Assembly (NCBI GenBank): GCA_017938925.1
Contig: JAGBAO010000001.1
Span: forward strand, 50,817 to 114,816
DNA: 64,000 nt
From: Bacteroidales bacterium
GTDB lineage: Bacteria > Bacteroidota > Bacteroidia > Bacteroidales > UBA932
Reading direction: 5' to 3'
A program made the position numbers and the translations under genes. Positions 35,023-44,892 of this stretch are shown here, piece by piece. Within the stretch, counting starts at the first letter, position 1. Each line of letters opens with the position of its first letter. The notes under the pieces were generated by a model. It was given only the letters and a program-made list of their open reading frames with translations. It was not told the DNA's origin and did not search any database.

Positions 35023-36164
35023 TGTATCTCAAAGAAATATTTCGTAATCCAATACTCGAACAAAGGATCGAGAATGACCGGTTCGTCCTTGTCATTGAAG
35101 GTTATCACCTCCTTCTTCCTCAAGGCGTCCTTCACCCTGCGGACATTTGCCGATGAGTTCAGTCTGTATCTGTCGATCACCTCCGAGGCACTGAACTTGA
35201 CGACACCGTCAATTATCGCCCTCATCAGGCTTAACTGATGGTCAGTCAGGTCATTGACTATCGCAAGGAAGCGCGGTTCGTTGACAGAAATGATGGTCTT
35301 GAGCGCCTCCATCAGGATTCCTTCGTTGAGATATCCCCTGGACATGGAGTCACAGATTGACACGAAATGATTGAGATACCACATGTTCGAGCGGAACAGC
35401 TTGCAGGCACCGATCACCAGATCCCTCTCTATGACTTTGCCGGAGGTTCTGAAACCTCTGATGATGTGTTCGATTATATCCTTGTCATCCACAACCTGCA
35501 GCGGAAGATGCTCGACCTGACGGTAGAAGAACTTGCGTTCTGCAAAGATATTCTTCATTGCATTCACTTGCGAGCCTGTCAGGATGTAGGAGGCCGACCT
35601 GTTCTTCTCCGCAAAGATTCTTTCCATGATATGGAAGACGGTCTCATAGTCAAAGTCGGCAGCCCGGGTCAGGTTCTGGAATTCCTCTATGACCACATAG
35701 CATGGCACTCCTCTTTCCTCGGCGATCCTGAACGGAAGGCGCAGCATCTGCTCCACATCATTCTCGTCCGGTTCCCAGTTCAGACACACGATCTCCTCAT
35801 GAGAGGCAAACCTGGCCGGATCGAAAAGGAAATGCGTGCCTTCCAGATGACGAGACACCACCTGGGAGTATTCTGCCGGAGTGGAATACACCGGCTTTAT
35901 GACAGCGGTACCGAAACGTTTAAGGAAATCATATACTGTCCTGACATTGAAAAGGTTGACCCAGGCGACGGAGAACTGCCTGCCGGCCGCTCTCATATTG
36001 AACAGTGTCTGCTGCACCACCGACATCTTTCCTGATTTCGGGGGCTCGTAGAGGGTTACATGCTCTCCTGCCTCAAGAAGGTTGGACAGAATGGTGCATT
36101 CCATATTTCTGCCGACAAAGTTTCTGCCGGTCACATAGTTGTCATATACGAAAGGAGTATCCAT
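35019..36164 (-). CDS. AAA-type ATPase with C-terminal winged helix
   Basis: A 381-residue protein with an N-terminal NFVGRNMECTILSNLLEAGE start typical of archaeal-type/prokaryotic ATPases. The Walker A region is degenerate, EPPKSGKMS at 40-48 (no first glycine, methionine where Ser/Thr is expected). The Walker B-like segment is YVVIEEFQNL and there is a sensor-1-like ILTGSQVNAM. The C-terminal 100 residues form a winged-helix (ASEVIDRYRLNSSANVRRVK). Function unknown; ATP hydrolysis may be lost. Coupled to the sirtuin gene. Confidence 0.75.
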   Translation of the reverse strand: MDTPFVYDNYVTGRNFVGRNMECTILSNLLEAGEHVTLYEPPKSGKMSVVQQTLFNMRAAGRQFSVAWVNLFNVRTVYDFLKRFGTAVIKPVYSTPAEYSQVVSRHLEGTHFLFDPARFASHEEIVCLNWEPDENDVEQMLRLPFRIAEERGVPCYVVIEEFQNLTRAADFDYETVFHIMERIFAEKNRSASYILTGSQVNAMKNIFAERKFFYRQVEHLPLQVVDDKDIIEHIIRGFRTSGKVIERDLVIGACKLFRSNMWYLNHFVSICDSMSRGYLNEGILMEALKTIISVNEPRFLAIVNDLTDHQLSLMRAIIDGVVKFSASEVIDRYRLNSSANVRRVKDALRKKEVITFNDKDEPVILDPLFEYWITKYFFEIQ

Positions 36165-36185
36165 GACTTTGGAGTTTTAACCTCG

Positions 36186-36276
36186 CAAATTTAATATATG
36201 ACATCCATAAATACAACATAAATGTTACTTCTAAATTATGATATATTTTCCGTATATTTGTGAGATTGTAAATTTG
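36186..36276. promoter_or_regulatory. Divergent promoters for ATPase and AsmA-like genes
   Basis: On minus TAAATTTG (complement of 36186-36193) reads into the ATPase. On plus two -7 boxes, TATATTTG (36253-36260) and TAAATTTG (36269-36276), precede the AsmA-like gene; the second ends 7 bases before its ATG at 36284. Confidence 0.55.
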
Positions 36277-36283
36277 CGAGCAT

Positions 36284-39200
36284 ATGAATAAAGACAGGAA
36301 ATGGTGGAAGACCGTTCTTAAGGTGATTCTCTGGTTCATCGGGATATGGGCAGCGCTGCTGGTCATACTGCAGCTGACACTCACGGAGAAGACTCTGGAA
36401 AAACTGGTTGACAGATACGCGGCAGAGTACATCGACGGAGACATCTCCTTCGGAAAGGCGTCCGTATCAATGTTCAAGAGATTCCCGAGAATATTCCTTT
36501 CGCTGGACGACTTTGCCGTAACATACCCGGCAGACCGATTCGATGCACAGGAGAAGATGGGTGTGCAGGGTCACCTGATGCACCATGGATGCGGCGAGAC
36601 AGCTGACACCCTGGCCTCTTTCGACAGGTTTTCCGCGAGCATCAACGTAGTTTCCCTTATCGGTGGAACCATCAGGATTCCTCATCTGCGTCTTGTGCAG
36701 CCAAGGATCTTTGCCCATTCATATGCAGACGGAAAGGCTAACTGGAACATGTTCCACTTTGAATCGGGAGAAGAGGAAGCAAACTCGACCTCAACGGGAC
36801 TGCCCGACATTTCCCTCGGAAGAATCAGTTTCAGCAGGCACCCTCACATCGTGTACACAGACAGCCGTGACACGGTGTTCGCCATGATTGACATCGCAAG
36901 AATCAGATTCAACGGACAGATCAGGACAAAGTCTCCGAATGATGCACGCAACAAGATCGGACTGACAGTTGACAGCATGTTCGTGGCAGGAAGACTCAAG
37001 AGAGACACCCTGGCCCTAGCTGTCGATCATTTCAACATTCATGAACACGAAGGTCATATGGACATCGACGCCAGAGCCAAGGCCCTTCTTGCGACCGGAT
37101 CGTTCGGCAGAATACACCTTCCGATAGGAATGTCCGGCAGGCTGGATTTTCCGAAGGACACAGTTCCGGCCGTTACACTTGACGGTTTCAAGGCAAACAT
37201 AGGAGACTTCCCTCTTGTGGCTGATGCAGACCTGAGATTCAAGGAAGGGAAGACTGGTATAAAGGCAAAAGTGGGGCTCAAGGACTGCAAGCTGAACGAC
37301 GTTTTCCATGGTTTTGCGAAGGACATCATCCCTGAACTCGCAAACATTCAGACGGATGCAGCACTCACTATGCTTGCCGAATGCGACGGAGACTATATCA
37401 ATGCGACAGGCAAGTTCCCGGCAATGAAGGCGGCCATCAGTCTTCCCGAAGCTTCACTCTCCTATTCCGGACTGGACAGTCTGAAGCTGACCGTGAGCAT
37501 TGCTGCCAACGGCCGTATGGACAGAAACGGAAGAATATATGCAGGGCTGGACAGCCTCAGGGTGGACACCAGAGGATTGTACGTGAATCTGAGCGGAGCT
37601 GCAGAAGACCTGACTGGAGCCGACCCGCTTCTGAAGATCACCGGACGGCTTGATGCATCTTTGGATACATTGACAGCCTTCCTGCCTGACACTCTGGGAC
37701 TTACAGCCTTCGGAACTGTCGCCGCAGACCTTCAGGGAAGCGCACTGATGTCACAGCTGAACATGTACAACTTCTCAAGAGCAGACATCAACGGAAAGGT
37801 CATCAGCGACGAAGTGACGATCAGGATGCCTGACGACTCCCTTGATGTGAACATAACGGGTCTGGATATAACTCTGGCTCCGGAAGAGAGGACATCCCGC
37901 AGGGATTCTACCAGAAAGTTCAGGCTCATAGGAATTACGGCAGCTGTCGCAAATGCAGACATAGCGTATGGCAATGCTTTCAGCGTCAAGGCACAGGATC
38001 TGTCCGTATCTGCAAAGAACTCGATCAGCCAGGGAAAGGAAGCAGACACGACGGCCCGCATCAACCCTTTAAGCGGACGGCTCATAGCCAAGCGCCTCAT
38101 AGTAAAGGATGCAGCGTCCACCAGCCTGAACCTGAGGAACACCAACAACGGCTTCATGCTCATGCCGAAGAAGGGGCAGCCTCAGGTACCTGTCATGAGG
38201 CTTACCAGCAAGAGCGACAAGATAACCCTTTCAAGCGGAAAGAACAGAGCCATTCTGACTGACGCAGACATCCGTGCCCGCGCTGCCATGAACACTGTCG
38301 AGAGAAGACAGAAGGCGAAGGCGTTCATGGACTCACTTGCAAGAGTATATCCTGACATTCCACGTGACTCTCTCTTCGCCCACATGATGGCTCAGAGAGG
38401 AAGCAGGCCTGTTCCGGAGTGGATGAAGGAGGAGGATTTCAGGAAGCAGGACATCGACATCAGGCTTGACGAAACAATGGCCAGATATTTCCGTAACTGG
38501 GACCTTAACGGAAGCATAGGCGTACGCACCGGTATCGTGATGACCCCTCACTTCCCTCTCCGTAACATTCTCAGAGGATTCGACCTCAGCTTCACCAACA
38601 ACGAGGTGAAGATAGACAGTTTCAAGGTAGTGGCAGGAAAGTCGGAGATAGAGGCCAGGGGATCTCTCACCGGGCTCAAGAACGCCCTTCTCGGCAGAGG
38701 ACGCAGAGCGATGAAATTCAATCTTGATGTATCCTCCGACGGGATGGACGCCAACGAGCTCCTGTCTGCATATCAAAAGGGATCGCAGTATGTTCCGGAT
38801 GAGGTCAGCTCAGAAGAAGTCAGTGATGCAGATCTGCTTAAGATGGTCACTTCCTCAGACTCCACAGCAGTTGCGGACAGCATTGTGCCTTCGCTTATCG
38901 TCGTACCGGCAAACCTCAACGCAGACATCAGGGTGAATGCAGCCAACGTGAAATACACTGACCTGCTGGCGGAAAGCATAACAGCCAAGCTGGTGATGAA
39001 GGAAAGATGTGTCCAGATAACAGACACCAAGGCTAAGACCAATATGGGTGACATAAGTTTCGACGCATTCTACTCCACCAGAAGCAAGAAAGACATCAAG
39101 GCGGGCTTTGACCTCAACTTCAAGGACATCACAGCAGACAAGGTCATAAGCCTGATGCCGGCTATCGACACCATCATGCCTCTGCTGAAATCGTTCAGCG

Positions 39201-39940
39201 GCCTTCTGAACTGTGAAGTGGCAGCGACCACCTCGCTTGACACCAACATGAATCTTGTGATGCCGAGCATAAACGGCGTAATCCGCATTGGCGGCGAGGA
39301 CCTTTCCATCAAGGGCAGCGAGATGTACAGGAGCCTTGCCAGAAAACTCCTTTTCAAGAACAAGAAGGAAGGCCACATAGAAAAGATGACGGTCGAGGGC
39401 ATGATCAAGGACAACACTCTTGAAGTGTTCCCGTTTGTCATAAAGATGGACAGGTATATGCTGGCCTTGAGCGGCATCCAGAACCTGGACATGTCATACA
39501 GATACCATGCATCCCTGATAAAGTCTCCTTTCCTGATCAGGCTTGGAGTCGATATCTATGGTCCTGACTTCGACAACATGAAGTTCAAGATCGGAAAAGC
39601 AAAATACAAGAACGGCAATGTTCCTGTCTTTACAGCCGTAGTGGACCAGACCAAGGTCAACCTCGTGGAGTCCATCCGCAACATCTTTGACAAGGGAGTG
39701 GATGCTGCTGTCCGGGAAAACATAAGGCAGTCCGCAATCCTCGAACACAAGCAGAAGATCGGGTATGTCAAAGCTGTTGACATGAAGCTTGAAGAACTTT
39801 CCGCATCCGAACAGAAGCAGATGGAAGCGGAGCAGGCGGCTGACCAGGCAGCTCAGGCAGCAGAATCCGGCGAGACGGCTCCTGACACAGCCACAGATGC
39901 TCAGGAGGAAACAACAGCAGAAACAGCAGACCAACAATAG
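36284..39940 (+). CDS. AsmA-like outer-membrane assembly / lipid transport protein
   Basis: A 1218-residue protein with an N-terminal membrane helix (residues 11-35, VILWFIGIWAALLVILQLTL), then a long series of beta-strand repeats characteristic of AsmA/TamB-type bridge proteins, ending in a low-complexity A/E/Q-rich tail (from about 1170). Such proteins span the periplasm and take part in phospholipid transport or outer-membrane biogenesis. It precedes prmA by 9 bases, and its own promoter lies just upstream. Family level is confident, individual function is not. Confidence 0.8.
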   Translation: MNKDRKWWKTVLKVILWFIGIWAALLVILQLTLTEKTLEKLVDRYAAEYIDGDISFGKASVSMFKRFPRIFLSLDDFAVTYPADRFDAQEKMGVQGHLMHHGCGETADTLASFDRFSASINVVSLIGGTIRIPHLRLVQPRIFAHSYADGKANWNMFHFESGEEEANSTSTGLPDISLGRISFSRHPHIVYTDSRDTVFAMIDIARIRFNGQIRTKSPNDARNKIGLTVDSMFVAGRLKRDTLALAVDHFNIHEHEGHMDIDARAKALLATGSFGRIHLPIGMSGRLDFPKDTVPAVTLDGFKANIGDFPLVADADLRFKEGKTGIKAKVGLKDCKLNDVFHGFAKDIIPELANIQTDAALTMLAECDGDYINATGKFPAMKAAISLPEASLSYSGLDSLKLTVSIAANGRMDRNGRIYAGLDSLRVDTRGLYVNLSGAAEDLTGADPLLKITGRLDASLDTLTAFLPDTLGLTAFGTVAADLQGSALMSQLNMYNFSRADINGKVISDEVTIRMPDDSLDVNITGLDITLAPEERTSRRDSTRKFRLIGITAAVANADIAYGNAFSVKAQDLSVSAKNSISQGKEADTTARINPLSGRLIAKRLIVKDAASTSLNLRNTNNGFMLMPKKGQPQVPVMRLTSKSDKITLSSGKNRAILTDADIRARAAMNTVERRQKAKAFMDSLARVYPDIPRDSLFAHMMAQRGSRPVPEWMKEEDFRKQDIDIRLDETMARYFRNWDLNGSIGVRTGIVMTPHFPLRNILRGFDLSFTNNEVKIDSFKVVAGKSEIEARGSLTGLKNALLGRGRRAMKFNLDVSSDGMDANELLSAYQKGSQYVPDEVSSEEVSDADLLKMVTSSDSTAVADSIVPSLIVVPANLNADIRVNAANVKYTDLLAESITAKLVMKERCVQITDTKAKTNMGDISFDAFYSTRSKKDIKAGFDLNFKDITADKVISLMPAIDTIMPLLKSFSGLLNCEVAATTSLDTNMNLVMPSINGVIRIGGEDLSIKGSEMYRSLARKLLFKNKKEGHIEKMTVEGMIKDNTLEVFPFVIKMDRYMLALSGIQNLDMSYRYHASLIKSPFLIRLGVDIYGPDFDNMKFKIGKAKYKNGNVPVFTAVVDQTKVNLVESIRNIFDKGVDAAVRENIRQSAILEHKQKIGYVKAVDMKLEELSASEQKQMEAEQAADQAAQAAESGETAPDTATDAQEETTAETADQQ

Positions 39941-39949
39941 GAATATACA

Positions 39950-40807
39950 ATGAACAGTCAGGAATATATAGAGGTGTCAGTCAAGATCACCCCATACAGC
40001 GAAGAAAATGCAGAAATAGTCACAGCCGAGATCTGTGACCTCCCATATGAGTCATTCAGCAGCGAGGATCCGTTCCTCAAGTGCTACATTCAGAAGGACC
40101 TCTACGACGCCCAGGAACTGAAGGTCGTTCTCGGAGGTCTGGAGGGATACGGGTTCGAAATCGAACACTCCGCCAATCTGATGCCGGCGGTGAACTGGAA
40201 CGCCATGTGGGAAAGCCAGTTCACCCCGATCATCGTGGACGGGAAATGCACTATCAAGGCCTCCTTCCACAAGGATCTGAAGAAGACACGCTACAACATC
40301 ACCATAGATCCGAAGATGGCCTTCGGCACCGGCCACCATCAGACCACCTATATGATGTGCCGAGCTCTTCTGGAGAACGAAGAGGCTGTACGTGGCAAGG
40401 TCGTAATGGACATGGGCTGCGGCACTGCCGTACTCGCTATCCTGGCAGCCAAGATGAAGGCCGCCCAAGTCTATGGAATCGACATCGACGCAGTTGCAGC
40501 AATCTCTGCATATGACAACGCCCGTCTCAACCGTGTGGGAAAAGTGATAGAGACATATTGCGGTGACGCTTCACTGCTCCAGAGAAACACCTACGACGTG
40601 CTTCTGGCAAACATCAACCGAAACATCCTGCTGCAGGACATTCCCACATACTCGTTATGCATAAGACGAGGAGGTCTGCTCTTTGTCAGCGGCTTCTACC
40701 TTGAAGACATGCCAATGATAGTGGGCATGGCGGCAAACAGCGGACTGGAATATGTCAGTCACGACACAATCGACAACTGGTGCTGCATAAAGTTCAGAAA
40801 ACCTTGA
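39950..40807 (+). CDS. prmA: Ribosomal protein L11 methyltransferase
   Basis: A 285-residue class I methyltransferase. The PrmA-specific N-terminal domain (1-110) precedes DPKMAFGTGHHQTTYMM and the SAM-binding motif VMDMGCGTAVLAILAAKMKA near residues 147-166; LLANINRNILLQDI is the post-II motif. It methylates lysines of ribosomal protein L11. Confidence 0.93.
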   Translation: MNSQEYIEVSVKITPYSEENAEIVTAEICDLPYESFSSEDPFLKCYIQKDLYDAQELKVVLGGLEGYGFEIEHSANLMPAVNWNAMWESQFTPIIVDGKCTIKASFHKDLKKTRYNITIDPKMAFGTGHHQTTYMMCRALLENEEAVRGKVVMDMGCGTAVLAILAAKMKAAQVYGIDIDAVAAISAYDNARLNRVGKVIETYCGDASLLQRNTYDVLLANINRNILLQDIPTYSLCIRRGGLLFVSGFYLEDMPMIVGMAANSGLEYVSHDTIDNWCCIKFRKP

Positions 40808-40827
40808 AACCACACGACAATTCACAT

Positions 40828-42957
40828 ATGATGAAGGCAAATGCAATACTGGCAATAGCTGCAGCCATGCTCATATCCTCATGCACAATGAAGGAATACA
40901 GGACAGACCTTCTCGGAGTAGAGGTCACTCCGGATGAGAACCGGGAATATTCTTACACTGACAAGAAATCGGGTTACTGGTACGGAAGGACACATCAGGA
41001 AACGACCGAATGGTGGTCAGGATGGAACATGGCCAAGAAGCGCGTACTTTCCGACTACAGAATTGGAGTCGGTGACAGCATGCTGGACAGGAGCGAGGCT
41101 TCATGCACCGTATATCCTGACAGGCTCGTACGCACCTGGGACAATGCCCGGGAAACCTTCTACATGGTCGACAACCTTCCTATCATATATATCGAGCTTG
41201 AGACAGAAGCAGATTCGGTCACATGCCAGCTGAACATGGAACGCATCTGTGAAGTCGTCACCTGCTGTGACAATATGTTCTTCATTCCACACGAGGGTGA
41301 AGGCTGCATACTTCTGGCTCCGGCTGCTGACTGCCGCTATGTTTCATTGGCAGACGGTCTGAAGACCGGATCAGAGGCCGGCGGTTTCATCCTGGCATAT
41401 GGAACTCAGGATGAGTGCAGAGGTCTGGTCGAGAAATTCCGCGCGGAAGGTCAGGAACTGCTCAAACAGAGAAAGGACCGCATAAACTCTCTCGTGACCG
41501 AATACAATCCGGTGAAGTCGAACCTTCCCGAGCTGGACAGGGCGCTTGACTGGATCACCATCACGATGGACGAGCTGATCACCTGCCAGCAGGGCAACGG
41601 AATCTACGCCGGTCTGCCATGGTTCAACGAGTATTGGGGACGCGACATGTTCATCTCCATGCCGGGAGCCTGCCTGGTGACAGGACAGTTCGATGTGGCA
41701 AAGGAGATCCTGAAGGATTTTGCAAAGCTTCAGGACACCGATCCGTCATCCGAGACCTATGGACGTATTCCGAACAGGGCCAATCTCGAAGGTATTCTTT
41801 ACAACACGACAGACGGCACTCCACGTTTCGTGATCCAGGCTCTTGAACTGGCACAATACTGCGGCGACACAGAGTTCCTTGCAGACATCTACCCGGCAAT
41901 CAAGACCAGCATCAATGCCTCAATAGCCAACTACACTGATGAGAAAGGCTACCTGACCCATGCAGATGCAGACACCTGGATGGATGTCAAGCGCAACGGA
42001 ATCCCCGGATCGCCTCGCGGAAACCGCGCAAATGACATACAGGCCCTGTGGTACGGCCAGCTCACTGCAGGAAGCAGGATTGCGGCACTAATGGGCGACA
42101 CCGGCTCGGCAGAGGAATGGAGCGGACTGGCTCAGACTCTGGCAGCCAACTTCGAAAATGATTTCTGCGACAAGGCAGGATTCATGGTCTATGACCACCT
42201 CAACACAGACGGCAGCCAGGATATTCAGTTCCGTCCCAACCAGCTCTACTGCTTTGACCTCATCAGCGACGACGACTTCAAGCAGAGGGTGACAAGACGG
42301 TCATGGGAGGAACTTGTCTATCCATGGGGCGTGGCTTCACTGGCTCAATGGGACAGGCAGTTCCACCCCCAGCACGAAAACTGGCACTACTACCACAAGG
42401 ATGACGCCTACCATAACGGAACCATCTGGCTGTGGAACAACGGAATCGCCATGCAGCGCATGATAGAATACGGTCAGGTGGACGCGGCTTGGGAACTGTT
42501 CAAGAACATGAACCGCCAGGCACTGCACGAAGGAGCCGTGGGAAGTCTCAGCGAGAATGCAGACGCTCATCCACGCGAAGGTCAGAAATGGGTGAACCGC
42601 TCCGGAACCTTCCTCCAGGCATGGAGCAATGCCGAGCATCTGAGAGTATGGTACCAGCATTTCCTCGGAATCCGTCCGGACCTGCTAAACGGAAAAGTAG
42701 TGATAGAGCCAAAGCTTCCTTCAGAAATCACTCATCTGGAGACATCAGTGAAGATCGGCGACGGAACGCTCCATTACAAATATAAGGACGGGAAGGTCAG
42801 CGCCCGATTGGAAGGCTGCCCGGCTGAACTCGTAGTCCTGCCTGTTTCGGGACAGACGGATTCTCCGGTCTTTGAAGGCGTCGGTTTCTGCCGGCCAGAT
42901 CCGCTCGACAGCTATCCGTGCTTCGAGACATATCACGAAACGGCATTGACATATTAA
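40828..42957 (+). CDS. Amylo-alpha-1,6-glucosidase-like lipoprotein (glycogen debranching type)
   Basis: 709 residues from the ATG at 40828; the longer in-frame start overlaps prmA and would hide the signal. Lipoprotein signal MMKANAILAIAAAMLISSC, C19. An N-terminal beta-rich domain (about 60-220) is followed by an alpha/alpha-barrel with WFNEYWGRDMFISMPGACLV and HPREGQKWVNRSGTFLQAWSNA, matching the GDE C-terminal (GH133-like) family. As a lipoprotein it would act in periplasm or on the surface, unlike cytoplasmic glycogen debranching enzymes. Substrate uncertain; alpha-1,6-linked glucan is the best guess. Confidence 0.8.
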   Translation: MMKANAILAIAAAMLISSCTMKEYRTDLLGVEVTPDENREYSYTDKKSGYWYGRTHQETTEWWSGWNMAKKRVLSDYRIGVGDSMLDRSEASCTVYPDRLVRTWDNARETFYMVDNLPIIYIELETEADSVTCQLNMERICEVVTCCDNMFFIPHEGEGCILLAPAADCRYVSLADGLKTGSEAGGFILAYGTQDECRGLVEKFRAEGQELLKQRKDRINSLVTEYNPVKSNLPELDRALDWITITMDELITCQQGNGIYAGLPWFNEYWGRDMFISMPGACLVTGQFDVAKEILKDFAKLQDTDPSSETYGRIPNRANLEGILYNTTDGTPRFVIQALELAQYCGDTEFLADIYPAIKTSINASIANYTDEKGYLTHADADTWMDVKRNGIPGSPRGNRANDIQALWYGQLTAGSRIAALMGDTGSAEEWSGLAQTLAANFENDFCDKAGFMVYDHLNTDGSQDIQFRPNQLYCFDLISDDDFKQRVTRRSWEELVYPWGVASLAQWDRQFHPQHENWHYYHKDDAYHNGTIWLWNNGIAMQRMIEYGQVDAAWELFKNMNRQALHEGAVGSLSENADAHPREGQKWVNRSGTFLQAWSNAEHLRVWYQHFLGIRPDLLNGKVVIEPKLPSEITHLETSVKIGDGTLHYKYKDGKVSARLEGCPAELVVLPVSGQTDSPVFEGVGFCRPDPLDSYPCFETYHETALTY

Positions 42958-42963
42958 TCAACA

Positions 42964-43419
42964 CTATTTATTGACAAGACTCAGCAGGGAGGAGACTGAA
43001 AAGTTTCCTCCCAGACTGTTCAGCACATAAATTTCAGGATTATATACCACAAGTTCAGACACGGTCTCGGGACCGGATATCAGAACATAGACATCCACAA
43101 CCCCGTTCTTGCCCTCGGTCTTGCCATAATACTCATATGTCTTGACAGCTGCCTTGAAATCGGCAAGAAAGTCATCCTTGACCTGGGCTGAAGCATTGCC
43201 GAGCTTCATAACGTAAAGCTGATCCACCTCATCAGCAATCGGAGCAAGTCCATAATTCCCAAGGAAACCCCTGACAAGAGACATCCGGGCACCTCTGGCC
43301 ACAAAATCCTTTACGCCCTTCTCTTCGCCATATCTGACGACCAGCTCCTCCACCGGAGTCTGCGCAGCTGCACCCGCATATATCAGCAGTGCAGCAAATA
43401 TCATCAATATCTTCCGCAT
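42964..43419 (-). CDS. DUF4252 exported protein
   Basis: 151 residues with signal peptide MRKILMIFAALLIYAGAAAQ. The remainder, ending LGGNFSVSSLLSLVNK, matches the small Bacteroidota DUF4252 family, which is uncharacterised and often near sigma/anti-sigma genes; none is here. Convergent with the debranching-type gene. Confidence 0.78.
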   Translation of the reverse strand: MRKILMIFAALLIYAGAAAQTPVEELVVRYGEEKGVKDFVARGARMSLVRGFLGNYGLAPIADEVDQLYVMKLGNASAQVKDDFLADFKAAVKTYEYYGKTEGKNGVVDVYVLISGPETVSELVVYNPEIYVLNSLGGNFSVSSLLSLVNK

Positions 43420-43488
43420 TGTTTCTTAATTCTTTATTGCAGTCGGACTGCAATCTTCGGTGCATTGCATTTTCCGTACCGAAAAAAA

Positions 43489-43515
43489 GGAACTGATACC
43501 TTCGATATCAGTTCC
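43489..43515. terminator. Hairpin at the left border of cassette 2
   Basis: GGAACTGATA (43489-43498) pairs with TATCAGTTCC (43506-43515). On minus it is followed by a seven-T run, so it works best as a minus-strand terminator of a transcript coming from the integrase-remnant side, where I find no gene. The rest of 43420-43605 shows no gene. Confidence 0.65.
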
Positions 43516-43605
43516 TTGTGCGGGTTATGGGTCCCTACCAAAGAACACCAAACGAGAGTTCAAACTTTTCCCATTTTTCCAAAAGGCTTCCAACTACTTA
43601 CGTAA

Positions 43606-43791
43606 GTTAAGCTCAGACAGAAGCCACTAGCCGACGGCAAACTGTCATTGTACTTGGATTTCTATCCTCCGATCACCGACCAGGTGACAGGCGAAAAGAC
43701 ACGCCGGGAATTCCAGCAGAGATAGCACGATGCCGCCCACATCGACCTCGCCGACTGGATCATAAAATATCTTGAAACCAACAACAATTAG
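43606..43791 (+). pseudogene. Remnant of a tyrosine recombinase (integrase)
   Basis: In one plus frame, after a stop at 43603, the DNA reads VKLRQKPLADGKLSLYLDFY then PPITDQVTGEKTRREF, the arm-binding domain of Bacteroidota phage-type integrases, to a TAG at 43717. The same frame continues past it with HDAAHIDLADWIIKYLETNN to a TAG at 43789, recalling the start of the core-binding domain. There is no start codon and no catalytic domain, so it is a degraded fragment. It lies at the left edge of cassette 2, with tRNA-Leu and tRNA-fMet at the right. Confidence 0.75.
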
Positions 43792-43861
43792 CTACTATTT
43801 TCCATAGGGGAAACGACATCAATATATTATATTTGTAAACGTGAATTATAAAGATTGAATT

Positions 43862-44731
43862 ATGACAAAGACATCTATCATGAATGTACAGGGAATCGAA
43901 ATAGCCCTGACTACAATCAACGAAGAAGACTTTATCTGTATCACAGATATTGTAAAAGCCAAGGGTGGAGACGCCCGTGCTGCCGACATCATAAAAAACT
44001 GGATCAGGAACCGTAGCACCATTGAATTCCTTGGTACTTGGGAAACCATATATAACCCAAATTTTAAAGTGGTCGAATTTGACCACTTTAGAAAAGAGGC
44101 TGGATTACCAACCTTTACAATGAGTGTCAGCAACTGGATTGAAAAGACAGGAGCCATCGGAATCGTATCAAAAGCCGGACGATATGGTGGAACCTATGCA
44201 CATAAAGACATTGCATTTGAGTTCTGCTCCGCAATCAGTCCAATGTTCAAGCTCTATGTCATCAAGGAGTACCAGCGCCTCGTAGAACTCGAACGAAGCG
44301 AACTCGCCCTATCCTGGAACGTAAAGCGCCTCTTATCCAAAGCTAACTACCACATCCACACCGATGCCATCAAGAACGTCATCCTGCCAAAACTCAACAT
44401 CAGCCAGATGAAACAAGGTCTCGTTTATGCAAGCGAAGCAGATCTTCTGAACATGGTTCTCTTCGGCTGCACAGCCAAGCAATGGCAGGAAGCGAATCCT
44501 GAACTTGCAAAGACGATGAACATCAGAGACACGGCTACAATCAATCAGCTGATAGTTCTCTCCAATATAGAATCCCTGAATGCGGAGCTTATCAAGCAAG
44601 AAGTATCAAAAGAAGATAGATTCACCATCCTGCATCGCACTGCAGAAGAACAGCTGGCAGTTCTGATATCCAGAAATGCAGAACAGAACTTCGCAAAGCT
44701 CGCATCAGATGATCCGAAACTCATAGGATAG
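43862..44731 (+). CDS. KilA-N domain DNA-binding protein
   Basis: A 289-residue protein. Residues about 10-150 form a KilA-N domain (DFICITDIVKAKGGDAR, IIKNWIRNRSTIEFLGTWE, and GRYGGTYAHKDIAFEFCSAI), then a C-terminal helical region with a long coiled segment. KilA-N is typical of phages, prophages and mobile elements, and of Bacteroidota accessory loci. -7 box TATATTTG at 43828-43835. A T-tailed hairpin follows. It points away from the cassette-2 cargo and may belong to the mobile element rather than to the cassette. Confidence 0.85.
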   Translation: MTKTSIMNVQGIEIALTTINEEDFICITDIVKAKGGDARAADIIKNWIRNRSTIEFLGTWETIYNPNFKVVEFDHFRKEAGLPTFTMSVSNWIEKTGAIGIVSKAGRYGGTYAHKDIAFEFCSAISPMFKLYVIKEYQRLVELERSELALSWNVKRLLSKANYHIHTDAIKNVILPKLNISQMKQGLVYASEADLLNMVLFGCTAKQWQEANPELAKTMNIRDTATINQLIVLSNIESLNAELIKQEVSKEDRFTILHRTAEEQLAVLISRNAEQNFAKLASDDPKLIG

Positions 44732-44767
44732 TTCTCTTTATAATTCACACTCAAGAAACTATTTCTC

Positions 44768-44799
44768 GCGGTAATTCCATCACGGAGTTGCCGCTTTTT
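44768..44799 (+). terminator. KilA-N gene terminator
   Basis: GCGGTAATTCC (from 44768) pairs, with G-T wobbles, with GGAGTTGCCGC (to 44794), followed by TTTTT. Confidence 0.75.
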
Positions 44800-44892
44800 C
44801 ATTAGCTTTGCCTCGTCATGGCCGACATGATCGGCCATCTTCGAGTCTCTCACGACAGTTCTCTAAAATAGTGTGCAATCAATCCCTACTTA

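Noticed and set aside
43516-43570. tRNA 3' end or att repeat next to the hairpin (TTGTGCGGG shared with tRNA-Leu side)
   Set aside because: Only nine bases are shared and no cloverleaf can be drawn.
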